Assembly: GCA_964570565.1 (NCBI GenBank)
Contig: CAZMYT010000017.1
Coordinates: 1-5,153 of the forward strand
Source: W0P28-013 sp964570565
GTDB lineage: Bacteria; Bacteroidota; Bacteroidia; Bacteroidales; Paludibacteraceae
Reading direction: 5' to 3'
DNA: 5,153 nt
Shown here: in pieces, positions 1 to 5,153 of the stretch
How positions within the stretch are numbered: position 1 is the stretch's first letter
How the letters are laid out: each line of letters opens with the position of its first letter
The notes under the pieces: model-generated
Databases searched by the model: none
What the model was told of the DNA's origin: nothing
The model's input: the letters and a program-made list of their open reading frames with translations, nothing else
Made by a program: the position numbers and the translations under genes

Positions 1-44
1 CTACCGTTCTGAATGGTATATCCAAAAGGTATATGGCTCATCAT
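1..44 (-). CDS. Probable second recombinase-family protein, 5' end only
   Basis: This is the start of a gene that runs off the left edge. The visible residues are MMSHIPFGYTIQNG, 14 codons with no stop. Two in-frame ATGs (44-42 and 41-39) overlap the stop codon of the upstream serine recombinase, as ATGA or TGATG, so translational coupling is expected. A weak AAAGG lies about 8 bases before the first ATG. The IPFGY..(x)NG pattern resembles the opening of the serine-recombinase 'Recombinase' DNA-binding domain, for instance residues 178-190 of the neighbouring protein (YPPYGYDYVDGKL). From memory of the family, tandem recombinase-type genes behind a SHOCT gene occur in Clostridia, and some lack the catalytic resolvase domain. 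Starting directly with this motif suggests such a form. The identity is inferred from very few residues, but the existence of a coupled ORF start is well supported. Confidence 0.55.
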   Translation of the reverse strand, partial: MMSHIPFGYTIQNG

Positions 45-1609
45 TTCACCAGCCTTTCCCTTAAGTTCAACCCGCATTTCATTTTGAAACTTATTTCTTC
101 TTGTGAAAACACAATGATTTCTTCAATAAAATCCTCAAATATTTCGCTATCGAATGCATCAATCTGCTTTTCAGCTTTCGTTGCAAATTTAAGAAGCTTC
201 TCAACCTCAACAAGGATAGTCTGACTCCCATCGATTGCGCGTTTTATGGCTTCTTTTTGTTCTTTTAATATGGCTGCTTCTTTGAGCAGCTCATTTTTCT
301 GTGTATTAAAAAGAGCGGGTTCCAGGTATCCTTTGGCCATAAGTCCCATAATCACCTGAACTCGCTCTGTATTTTCTTTGATTTTTGTTTCCATCTCCTG
401 AATCTTTGTTATGTTATCTGAGTAATTTGTCTTCTTTAAGCTTTGTAGCAATGGTCTTAGAATGAATTTATGACCGAAAATAAGCTTATTGATCATTACA
501 ACGAAGGCCTGATGGATTGCATCCTCTCTGACAAACTTCATGGAACAGCTTGATGCGTCCTTTATATGCTTTGTGCAGCACCATGCAATATATTTACGGT
601 CACCGCTGCCATGAATTCGACGCTTAAAACTGCTGCCACATTCTGCGCATTTGATTTTCCCAGAGAAAGGGTAGCGTTTTTGATACTTGCTGCTTCCCTT
701 AATTACACCTTTTTCTTTTCCTCTTTGCTTTAATATCTCTTGGGCGGCTTCAAATTCCTCATGGGATATAATGGCTTCATGATGATCTTTTATCATGTAT
801 TGATCTTTTTCCCCATGATTATAATGCCGCTTAAAATTCTCATCTGTATAGGTTTTTTGCAGAAGGACATCCCCAGTATATTTTTCATTGCTTAAAATGC
901 CGCGGATAGTTGTCGCTGTCCAGTGTGAACCTCTCTTTGTTGGGATTTTATCGGAATTTAGCCCATCTGCAATTTTCTGTGTGCCTTTACCGTCCAAAGC
1001 CTCGGAAAAAATCCGCTTTACGATTTCAGCCTGTTCTTTATTGATAAATAGCTTTCCATCCACATAATCGTAACCATAGGGAGGATACGAAATTTTGTAT
1101 GTTCCGTTTTGGAACCTACGTCTGATAGACCACTTACTATTTTCTGCAATGGATAATGATTCGTTTTCTGCAAGGCTGCTCAAAATTGTCAGCACCAATT
1201 CGCCTTCCATGCGCTGTGTGTTTATATTCTCTTTCTCGAAATAGATGAAAACACCGAGATCGGTAAGTTTTCTCACCATCTCAATACAGTCGGTTGTGTT
1301 TCTGGCAAATCTGCTGACCGACTTGGTTATAATAAAGTCAATTTTCTTGTTTTCACAATCTGCAAGCAGCCTTAAAAGTCCAGTTCGGTTCTCCTTTTTT
1401 GTGCCTGATATGCCTTCATCATAGTAAATCCCTGCAAATTCCCAATCAGGATTTGCTTTTATATAGGATTCATAATGGTCTTTTTGTGCTTCCAGGCTTG
1501 CCATTTGCTCATCACTGTCTGTTGAAACCCTGCAATAAGCCGCTACCCTCACCTTTGGCTTGAAAGCTTGGAGAGCATTGTTTCCATCAATCCTTGTTAC
1601 CTTTCTCAC
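41..1609 (-). CDS. Large serine recombinase (site-specific integrase/resolvase family)
   Basis: This enzyme should catalyse integration and excision of the element through a phosphoserine-DNA intermediate. I number residues from the upstream GTG at 1618 (525 aa). The resolvase domain spans about 23-165, with YCRVST holding the predicted nucleophile Ser32 and Arg30, and with SRFAR at 102-106. The 'Recombinase' DNA-binding domain spans about 176-300, from YPPYGYDY. A zinc ribbon has Cys324, Cys327, Cys347 or Cys348, and Cys358. A charged helical segment at about 402-465 suits the coiled coil of large serine recombinases. All key residues are present, so it looks intact. I chose GTG 1609 (522 aa) because AGGAGG at 1618-1623 covers the upstream GTG and sits 8 bases before this one. 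It follows the SHOCT gene by 61 bases and its stop overlaps the next start. The integrase-versus-other-recombinase role is inferred; the family is clear. Confidence 0.95.
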   Translation of the reverse strand: MRKVTRIDGNNALQAFKPKVRVAAYCRVSTDSDEQMASLEAQKDHYESYIKANPDWEFAGIYYDEGISGTKKENRTGLLRLLADCENKKIDFIITKSVSRFARNTTDCIEMVRKLTDLGVFIYFEKENINTQRMEGELVLTILSSLAENESLSIAENSKWSIRRRFQNGTYKISYPPYGYDYVDGKLFINKEQAEIVKRIFSEALDGKGTQKIADGLNSDKIPTKRGSHWTATTIRGILSNEKYTGDVLLQKTYTDENFKRHYNHGEKDQYMIKDHHEAIISHEEFEAAQEILKQRGKEKGVIKGSSKYQKRYPFSGKIKCAECGSSFKRRIHGSGDRKYIAWCCTKHIKDASSCSMKFVREDAIHQAFVVMINKLIFGHKFILRPLLQSLKKTNYSDNITKIQEMETKIKENTERVQVIMGLMAKGYLEPALFNTQKNELLKEAAILKEQKEAIKRAIDGSQTILVEVEKLLKFATKAEKQIDAFDSEIFEDFIEEIIVFSQEEISFKMKCGLNLRERLVK

Positions 1610-1617
1610 TGTTTTCA

Positions 1618-1623
1618 CCTCCT
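1618..1623 (-). promoter_or_regulatory. Ribosome binding site that sets the recombinase start
   Basis: The minus strand reads AAAGGAGGTGAAAACAGTG. The AGGAGG core ends on the first base of the upstream in-frame GTG at 1618-1616, so that codon cannot be the initiator for this site. The next in-frame GTG (1609-1607) is 8 bases downstream, an ideal spacing, which gives a protein starting MRKVTRIDG. Confidence 0.85.
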
Positions 1624-1628
1624 TTGGG

Positions 1629-1639
1629 CATGTGACATG
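1629..1639. repeat. Interrupted palindrome CATGT-G-ACATG
   Basis: A perfect 5-base inverted repeat around a single central base lies in the 61-base gap between the SHOCT gene and the recombinase, just upstream of the recombinase ribosome binding site. It could be a small operator or a recombinase/regulator contact site. At this length it could equally be chance, and it has no T-tract to suggest a terminator. Confidence 0.3.
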
Positions 1640-1670
1640 TTACCTCTGTGTGCCGCTAATAGCAAGCCAA

Positions 1671-1889
1671 TTAGGCCATAAGCTGTGCATACATCGGCGA
1701 GAAAGTTTTGCGGTTCAACTTGTCGATTTTGTTGAATTCTTCTTCTGAAATCAGTCCCGCCTTAAGCATCCTCTGCAGAATTTTGTATGCCCGCCAGTAA
1801 TCAACCTCTCTTTGAATTTCCTCCTGTGTTATCTTTGTATAGTTCGTTTCCTGCGGGTTATATGGTAAATGATTAGCCGCCTCTATCAT
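1671..1889 (-). CDS. Small SHOCT-like domain protein upstream of the recombinase
   Basis: This is a 72-residue soluble protein with no signal peptide or membrane segment. The N-terminal half is polar, with an EEIQREVDYWRAYKIL helix at about 23-38. The C-terminal half, about 36-65, has the SHOCT-type pattern: a helix ending in LKAGLISEEEFNKID, then a short helix and a SP motif. SHOCT modules are short, often terminal, and presumed to mediate oligomerisation or nucleic-acid association; the molecular role of these free-standing versions is not established. In Clostridia, proteins of this type commonly sit directly before serine recombinase genes, as here. An accessory role in recombination, such as control of direction, is therefore reasonable but only inferred. 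AGGAGG at 1897-1902 lies 7 bases before the ATG. No promoter is visible between this site and the terminator immediately upstream. Confidence 0.85.
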   Translation of the reverse strand: MIEAANHLPYNPQETNYTKITQEEIQREVDYWRAYKILQRMLKAGLISEEEFNKIDKLNRKTFSPMYAQLMA

Positions 1890-1896
1890 TCAAGCA

Positions 1897-1902
1897 CCTC
1901 CT
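1897..1902 (-). promoter_or_regulatory. Ribosome binding site of the SHOCT gene, abutting a terminator
   Basis: AGGAGG lies 7 bases before the ATG at 1889. It is unusual in being only two bases downstream of the five-T tract of the preceding terminator. Any transcript translated from here must therefore start within or before the hairpin. Confidence 0.8.
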
Positions 1903-1904
1903 AT

Positions 1905-1936
1905 AAAAACTTAGGACAGCCGCGATTGGCTGTCCT
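1905..1936 (-). terminator. Intrinsic terminator after the amidase gene
   Basis: On the minus strand AGGACAGCC (1936-1928), a six-base loop AATCGC and GGCTGTCCT (1921-1913) form a perfect 9-bp GC-rich stem, followed by AAG and five T. It begins 6 bases after the amidase stop codon. On the plus strand no T-run follows, so it should act only on minus-strand transcription, ending the lysis cassette before the SHOCT-recombinase module. Confidence 0.85.
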
Positions 1937-1942
1937 TTATCG

Positions 1943-2947
1943 TTATTCCGGCAATTTGAGAACTTGTCCGGGGTAAATAGTATCTGAAGTCAGGCCATTG
2001 AGTTTCTTAATCTCCGGATATCTTGTTCCTCTACCGAGTTCTTTTTCCGCTATTCTCCATAAGGTATCGCCTTTTTGCACTGTATAGGTTCTATTGCCCT
2101 TGTTATCAGGAATGCTGTTTACAATTACAAGGTTTTCTTTTGCTACCCAAGTGTTTATGCCTGCAATCTCTTGACCGCCGGATTTCTTAACCTTTTTGCC
2201 AAGCAAAACACATTCTTTGCCGCCTTTTATGACCGGCTTGCCTTTGTATAAAGTCTGTGTGACCCTGTGGTAATAGTCATTTTTGACCCACGTTGGAACT
2301 TCCACACTGCCGGGGTAGTAATTCTTTACACTGACCTTAAACTCCACCATATCTCCAATTCCAATATCAGTATTGATATCTGTACTGTTCTCCAGCGCTT
2401 TTTTTACTGCTTTACGGAAAGTGTCCATATTCTCCCCATGCTTGGGAAACCAGTGCATCACATCAGCATGGTTGCTGGCAATACCGAGCTTATATCCTTC
2501 GGAGTGGCAGATGATGTCATTCTCATTAAGACCGTACTTCTTGCAGAGCATAACGCAGAGTTCAACAGCATTCTGCCACGCTTTACGGAAATAATCTTCC
2601 TGCTTTGCTGCATCATAACCCACCATTACCGACCCGGATTTATACGAAAACCCAGCAGGCTCACAGATTTCAAAGCCAATATGGGTATTGTTGGCTGCTC
2701 CTCCCGCATGCCACCCGCGATGATCCCAAGGCAGGTATTGCCAAACCTCTTTATCGTCTACAAAAGCGTGAACACATACCTGCCTATTTATTTCGCCGGC
2801 CTTGTAAGATTTGTTCCAACGGGAAAACCACTCAGCCGCCATTACACCCGGCACAGCCGTCGAATGTACCATGATTCCTTTAGGCGTGATTTTGCGGCCT
2901 GCTGTATAGCAATCGTTTCGCGTCATGTATTTAGTAAAAAGCTTCAT
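1943..2947 (-). CDS. Phage endolysin: N-acetylmuramoyl-L-alanine amidase (Amidase_2) with C-terminal LysM
   Basis: This enzyme cleaves the amide bond between N-acetylmuramic acid and L-alanine of peptidoglycan to lyse the host. It has 334 residues. The amidase_2 (PGRP/T7 lysozyme-like) domain covers about 15-185: IMVHST holds His28, CHSEGYKLG holds His148, and NHADVMHW holds Asp162. By comparison with AmpD these three are the likely zinc ligands, with His160 a less likely alternative for the third. WHAGG (79-83) and IGFEICEP (90-97) are also typical. An SH3-like region at about 196-276 (GIGDMVEF to INTWVAKENLVIV) and a classical LysM at 287-333 (YTVQKGDTLWRIAEKE to YPGQVLKLP) should bind the cell wall. 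There is no signal peptide, consistent with holin-dependent release. The ATG overlaps the holin stop as ATGA, with AGGAGG 10 bases upstream. A possible internal start lies before residue 200. Confidence 0.95.
   Translation of the reverse strand: MKLFTKYMTRNDCYTAGRKITPKGIMVHSTAVPGVMAAEWFSRWNKSYKAGEINRQVCVHAFVDDKEVWQYLPWDHRGWHAGGAANNTHIGFEICEPAGFSYKSGSVMVGYDAAKQEDYFRKAWQNAVELCVMLCKKYGLNENDIICHSEGYKLGIASNHADVMHWFPKHGENMDTFRKAVKKALENSTDINTDIGIGDMVEFKVSVKNYYPGSVEVPTWVKNDYYHRVTQTLYKGKPVIKGGKECVLLGKKVKKSGGQEIAGINTWVAKENLVIVNSIPDNKGNRTYTVQKGDTLWRIAEKELGRGTRYPEIKKLNGLTSDTIYPGQVLKLPE
2345..2362 (-). promoter_or_regulatory. Candidate internal translation start inside the endolysin gene
   Basis: The minus strand reads GGAATTGGAGATATGGTG, in frame with the amidase. 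GGAA is 8 bases before ATG (Met200), and GGAG is 5 bases before the next codon, GTG (Val201). Initiation here would give a product of about 135 residues holding only the SH3-like and LysM parts, cut just at the domain boundary. This is a prediction; a chance match is possible in a purine-rich linker. Confidence 0.35.
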
Positions 2948-3363
2948 TTCTTTTCATCCTCCTCATTTGAGCGGCCATGCAGTTGTTCCAATGCGTTCTT
3001 CAGCTTTTCAGGAATGGGCAGTCCTATATGTGCTGCATTCTCAAGAATTGAAACTCCCTCGTTACTCAGGTAAAAGAAAATCACTGCTGTCCGGATTGCC
3101 CCGCCATTACCGAGCACCTGGCTGTCGATGATGTGTCCTACACCTACAAGTACAAAAATAAGCACTTTCTTAAAGATGCCCTTGGCCCCGACTTCACTCG
3201 AAAGCTTTCTGTCTACAACGGCACACATCACTCCGGTCACATAGTCAATGGCTACAAAAGCGATGAGTGCATATAAAAATCCATCCAGCCCTCCAAGAAA
3301 CCAGCCAAGAAATCCGCCAATAGCAGTAAAAACCGCCTGTATCCAGTTCCATACTGTTTTCAT
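2944..3363 (-). CDS. Phage holin, TcdE/phage_holin_4 (toxin secretion/phage lysis) family
   Basis: This holin assembles in the cytoplasmic membrane and opens lesions that let the endolysin reach the peptidoglycan; relatives such as TcdE also support toxin release. It has 139 residues, usual for the family. Hydrophobic segments lie at about 8-24, 29-50, 65-80 and 89-104. The IAFVAIDYVTGVMCA (34-48) and VGAKGIFKKV (58-67) motifs are characteristic, as is the ending SNEGVSILENAAHIGLPIPEKLKNAL, followed by a charged tail EEDEKK. GGAGGG at 3372-3377 is 8 bases before the ATG. The stop overlaps the amidase start by four bases, giving coupled synthesis of the lysis pair. The gene follows the tail gene after 86 bases that contain a terminator but no convincing promoter. 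Confidence 0.95.
   Translation of the reverse strand: MKTVWNWIQAVFTAIGGFLGWFLGGLDGFLYALIAFVAIDYVTGVMCAVVDRKLSSEVGAKGIFKKVLIFVLVGVGHIIDSQVLGNGGAIRTAVIFFYLSNEGVSILENAAHIGLPIPEKLKNALEQLHGRSNEEDEKK
2958..2963 (-). promoter_or_regulatory. Ribosome binding site of the amidase within the holin 3' end
   Basis: AGGAGG lies 10 bases before the amidase ATG at 2947, inside the last codons of the holin gene. It supports independent as well as coupled initiation of the endolysin. Confidence 0.7.
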
Positions 3364-3371
3364 TGTCTTAA

Positions 3372-3377
3372 CCCTCC
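3372..3377 (-). promoter_or_regulatory. Ribosome binding site of the holin
   Basis: GGAGGG lies 8 bases before the holin ATG and confirms that start. The interval back to the upstream terminator T-run (3378-3399) is only 22 bases and holds no recognisable -35/-10 pair. Confidence 0.8.
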
Positions 3378-3399
3378 GTTCAACTTGAATTTTGCATAT

Positions 3400-3430
3400 A
3401 AAAAAGCGCCCTGCCTTAAAGCAAAGCGCT
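3400..3430 (-). terminator. Intrinsic terminator after the tail gene
   Basis: On the minus strand AGCGCTTTGC (3430-3421), loop TTTAAG and GCAGGGCGCT (3414-3405) form a 10-bp stem with two G-T pairs. A run of six T follows, counting the last stem base. It starts 19 bases after the tail gene stop codon and precedes the holin. On the plus strand only ATTAAAA-type sequence follows, so it is directed at minus-strand transcription. Confidence 0.85.
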
Positions 3431-3449
3431 GAAAATTAAAACTTCTAAT

Positions 3450-5153
3450 CTATATTTGCTTCGGAAGCGCCTCCCACAGCCGCATATCCTCCTGCCCAAG
3501 CGACCAGATGGCTATACCTCGCAGTTTCCATCGATAAGCCGCTTCGTTTGCCCAGTAAACAAGGCTGTCCACATCCTGATAATACAGAATAGAAAAACCA
3601 TCTGCATCTCCGAGGAAGAGACGGGATATCCAGATATTGATGTCTTTCGGTATAATCTTTACTTCATAGTCATTACCGCAAGAAAGAGCCAAAAGTTGTG
3701 AGTGGAAGAAGTCATAGTCCATCGAAATGTCCTCACTGCGAGTTACCGATTCCTCCACATCGCTATTTACTGAAAACACCTGAAATTCATCATCCCACGT
3801 GACACCAGTGCGAGCAAGCCTGCCAAAGCTGGTTATAGTTCCATCCGGGAGTTCCACATCAAAACGCTCGTATGGTTCATATACCCACGCATCGCCCAGC
3901 CGCAGCAGCTCGCATACCGTCCGGTTGTCCGAGCAGTACCCTGCATAACCACTACCACCGATTACATTCACTGTGAAACGCAGGGTTGAAGCTGCACCAG
4001 AATATACTCTTACCTTATTGCCGCGTTTTCGCATCTCTATAGTATACATATTCGGATTAGCACGAAGATCGGCATCTGCAGTTTTTGAGAAACTGGTGGA
4101 ATAGCTACCAAGCAAGGAATTACCTTGATAAAGCTCGACTCTTTGCGTGTCATAATTTAAGCAGCAGAAAATATCTCCAAGGAACACCCCAGCCCGTCCA
4201 CTGCTATTTTGAGGGAAAGCCAGCCTTGCCCGGATATGAATATCGGAAAACCCGTCGTATTTCCATGCAAGTTTGCCATATCCCTCGAGCTGGGAATATG
4301 GGCGACTTTCTGTGCTGTCTGGGTCTTGCCAAACATCCCATTCGCCATCCAACACAGTCCAGTAATTTTCAGGCAGGATGTTCCTGTCCCGAAAATCCTC
4401 ATACCAAATAAGCGCCGAGTCGGGTTTTCTTCGCAACATTTCAAAGGTCAGTTTAAAACCTCGATCCGGCTCAACCATCACACCATTTACATCCTTGAAC
4501 CGACGAGGAGAGAGCATAAAGCTGGCTTCACCGGCAAAGGGATACTCCGAAAATCCACTGCAAACCCTAAAACCGTAAAACTGGACTCCCGGCACACCAC
4601 CGCTTATGCTGACAGCATGCGTTCCCTCTTGGAGAAATACACCTTTTGCAAGTGTCAACCAGCAAACTCTTCTCCAGTATGGCCACCATAAACGGTTCTC
4701 GCTGAAAGTCTTTGATTCACCATCAAGGGAAACGATAATCGCATTTTTGTCCCAGTAAGGAAAGCAAAGCTGTACTGCAATATCGTAATATCCCGCTTCT
4801 CTTATCTCAAAACGGTACTCTGCTGACGCCTGGTCATCTCCAAGTGAGGCCATCTCATCAGTAATAATGACATTTCCTTCGTATTCATCCGGAACTCCGT
4901 TCCTGTCAATATAAATGGTTCCGAACTCCGCTTTCTGCTCCTTGCCATAGCTTGTCAAATATCTTCGCCTGTTATAAACCCCTTTTAGCAGCGGATATTC
5001 CCAGGATACAGCATCCCATCCTTCCATATAGTCATATACATGAGGAAGAGCCCAAGGTACTTTGTTATAGTCATCCCAGTAAGCCACAATTGGAATAAAC
5101 GGCTGGGGCGGTGCATCGCCTGTGAAATTGTAAACCCCAGTCATCCAGTATTT
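3450..5153 (-). CDS. Phage tail/baseplate-type protein with carbohydrate-binding domains and GH18-like C-terminus, 5' end probably missing
   Basis: This is the C-terminal part of a large, Trp- and Tyr-rich protein, likely at the tail tip and contacting surface glycans. I number from the first ATG (5144; 564 aa). Residues about 85-198 look like a CBM6/CBM35-type jelly roll (AGYYDIAVQL, LWWPYWRRV, GTHAVSI, GVQFYGFRV). Residues about 245-420 look like a concanavalin/LamG-type sandwich (YWTVLDGEWDVWQD, GRAGVFLGD, YTIEMRKRGNKVRVY). Residues about 515-560 resemble the last strands of a GH18 barrel (ILYYQDVDSL, LRGIAIWSLGQED, with Trp547). The GH18 catalytic DxxDxDxE motif is not in the visible part, so enzymatic activity is not supported here. 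The frame stays open upstream (Lys-Tyr-Trp before Met), and the nine bases before ATG show no ribosome binding site, so the gene probably continues past the edge. Domain calls rest on patterns; the phage-structural role rests on position before the lysis genes. Confidence 0.75.
   Translation of the reverse strand, partial: KYWMTGVYNFTGDAPPQPFIPIVAYWDDYNKVPWALPHVYDYMEGWDAVSWEYPLLKGVYNRRRYLTSYGKEQKAEFGTIYIDRNGVPDEYEGNVIITDEMASLGDDQASAEYRFEIREAGYYDIAVQLCFPYWDKNAIIVSLDGESKTFSENRLWWPYWRRVCWLTLAKGVFLQEGTHAVSISGGVPGVQFYGFRVCSGFSEYPFAGEASFMLSPRRFKDVNGVMVEPDRGFKLTFEMLRRKPDSALIWYEDFRDRNILPENYWTVLDGEWDVWQDPDSTESRPYSQLEGYGKLAWKYDGFSDIHIRARLAFPQNSSGRAGVFLGDIFCCLNYDTQRVELYQGNSLLGSYSTSFSKTADADLRANPNMYTIEMRKRGNKVRVYSGAASTLRFTVNVIGGSGYAGYCSDNRTVCELLRLGDAWVYEPYERFDVELPDGTITSFGRLARTGVTWDDEFQVFSVNSDVEESVTRSEDISMDYDFFHSQLLALSCGNDYEVKIIPKDINIWISRLFLGDADGFSILYYQDVDSLVYWANEAAYRWKLRGIAIWSLGQEDMRLWEALPKQI

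Noticed and set aside
15..34. Two copies of GGTATAT 13 bases apart at the left edge, considered as an attachment-site or recombinase repeat
   Set aside because: They fall in the coding start of the downstream gene, are only seven bases, and arise from the codons for Ile-Pro and Gly-Tyr-Thr.
1560..1748. Plus-strand short frame spanning the SHOCT-recombinase gap
   Set aside because: It covers parts of two well-supported minus-strand genes and lacks a ribosome binding site. Its hydrophobic look is a by-product of antisense reading.
2267..3073. A 268-codon open frame on the plus strand
   Set aside because: It lies entirely antisense to the amidase and the holin 3' end, which have canonical family motifs. 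It begins at a GTG without a ribosome binding site and its product has no recognisable domain.
3385..3425. A possible promoter formed by TTGCTT in the terminator stem and TTATAT after it, 17 bases apart
   Set aside because: Only three of six bases match the -35 consensus and the -10 is poor. The element is better explained by the hairpin and T-run.
4209..4691. A 160-codon plus-strand frame, with other frames antisense to or overlapping the tail gene (4085-4411, 4157-4444 on minus, 4378-4578)
   Set aside because: All are shadows of the tail protein frame, without ribosome binding sites or recognisable protein patterns.
1..5153. Search for CRISPR arrays, tRNA or rRNA genes, insertion sequences and diversity-generating repeats
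   Set aside because: No regularly spaced repeats, cloverleaf-like sequence, transposase motif, or template/variable repeat pair was seen on reading both strands. The three intergenic gaps are each under 90 bases.

Overview
The window reads as the right-hand end of a prophage, or of a phage-derived element, in a low- to mid-GC Gram-positive host, most likely a member of the Clostridia. Three things point there: strong AGGAGG-type ribosome binding sites, a TcdE/phage_holin_4-type holin next to a LysM-bearing N-acetylmuramoyl-L-alanine amidase, and a large serine recombinase preceded by a small SHOCT-type protein. Every gene I can support lies on the minus strand, so transcription runs from high to low coordinates.

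In transcription order the layout is as follows. (1) 5153-3450 holds the 3' part of a large tail/baseplate-type protein. It has a CBM6/35-like beta domain, a concanavalin-like (LamG-type) domain and a short C-terminus resembling the end of a GH18 barrel. Its reading frame is open to the window edge. (2) 3430-3400 is a strong intrinsic terminator. (3) 3363-2944 is the holin and 2947-1943 the endolysin, sharing an ATGA overlap, so this is a two-gene lysis cassette. (4) 1936-1905 is a second, perfect-stem terminator. (5) 1889-1671 is a 72-residue SHOCT-like protein. (6) 1609-41 is a full-length large serine recombinase, for which I move the start to an internal GTG on ribosome-binding-site evidence. 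(7) 44-1 is the first 14 codons of a further gene, translationally coupled to the recombinase, that looks like a second recombinase-family protein.

Together these form a tail tip, host lysis and site-specific recombination series, all in one direction. The most notable points are regulatory. Both module boundaries (tail to holin, amidase to SHOCT) carry a strong terminator with the next gene's ribosome binding site almost directly after it, leaving no visible room for a promoter. The endolysin has a plausible internal start at the junction of its catalytic and wall-binding regions. The recombinase module sits at the end of what looks like the late operon. I found no RNA gene, CRISPR array, insertion sequence or attachment site, and no wholly new system can be demonstrated from this sequence alone. 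The only intergenic stretches are 1610-1670, 1890-1942 and 3364-3449, all under 90 bases.
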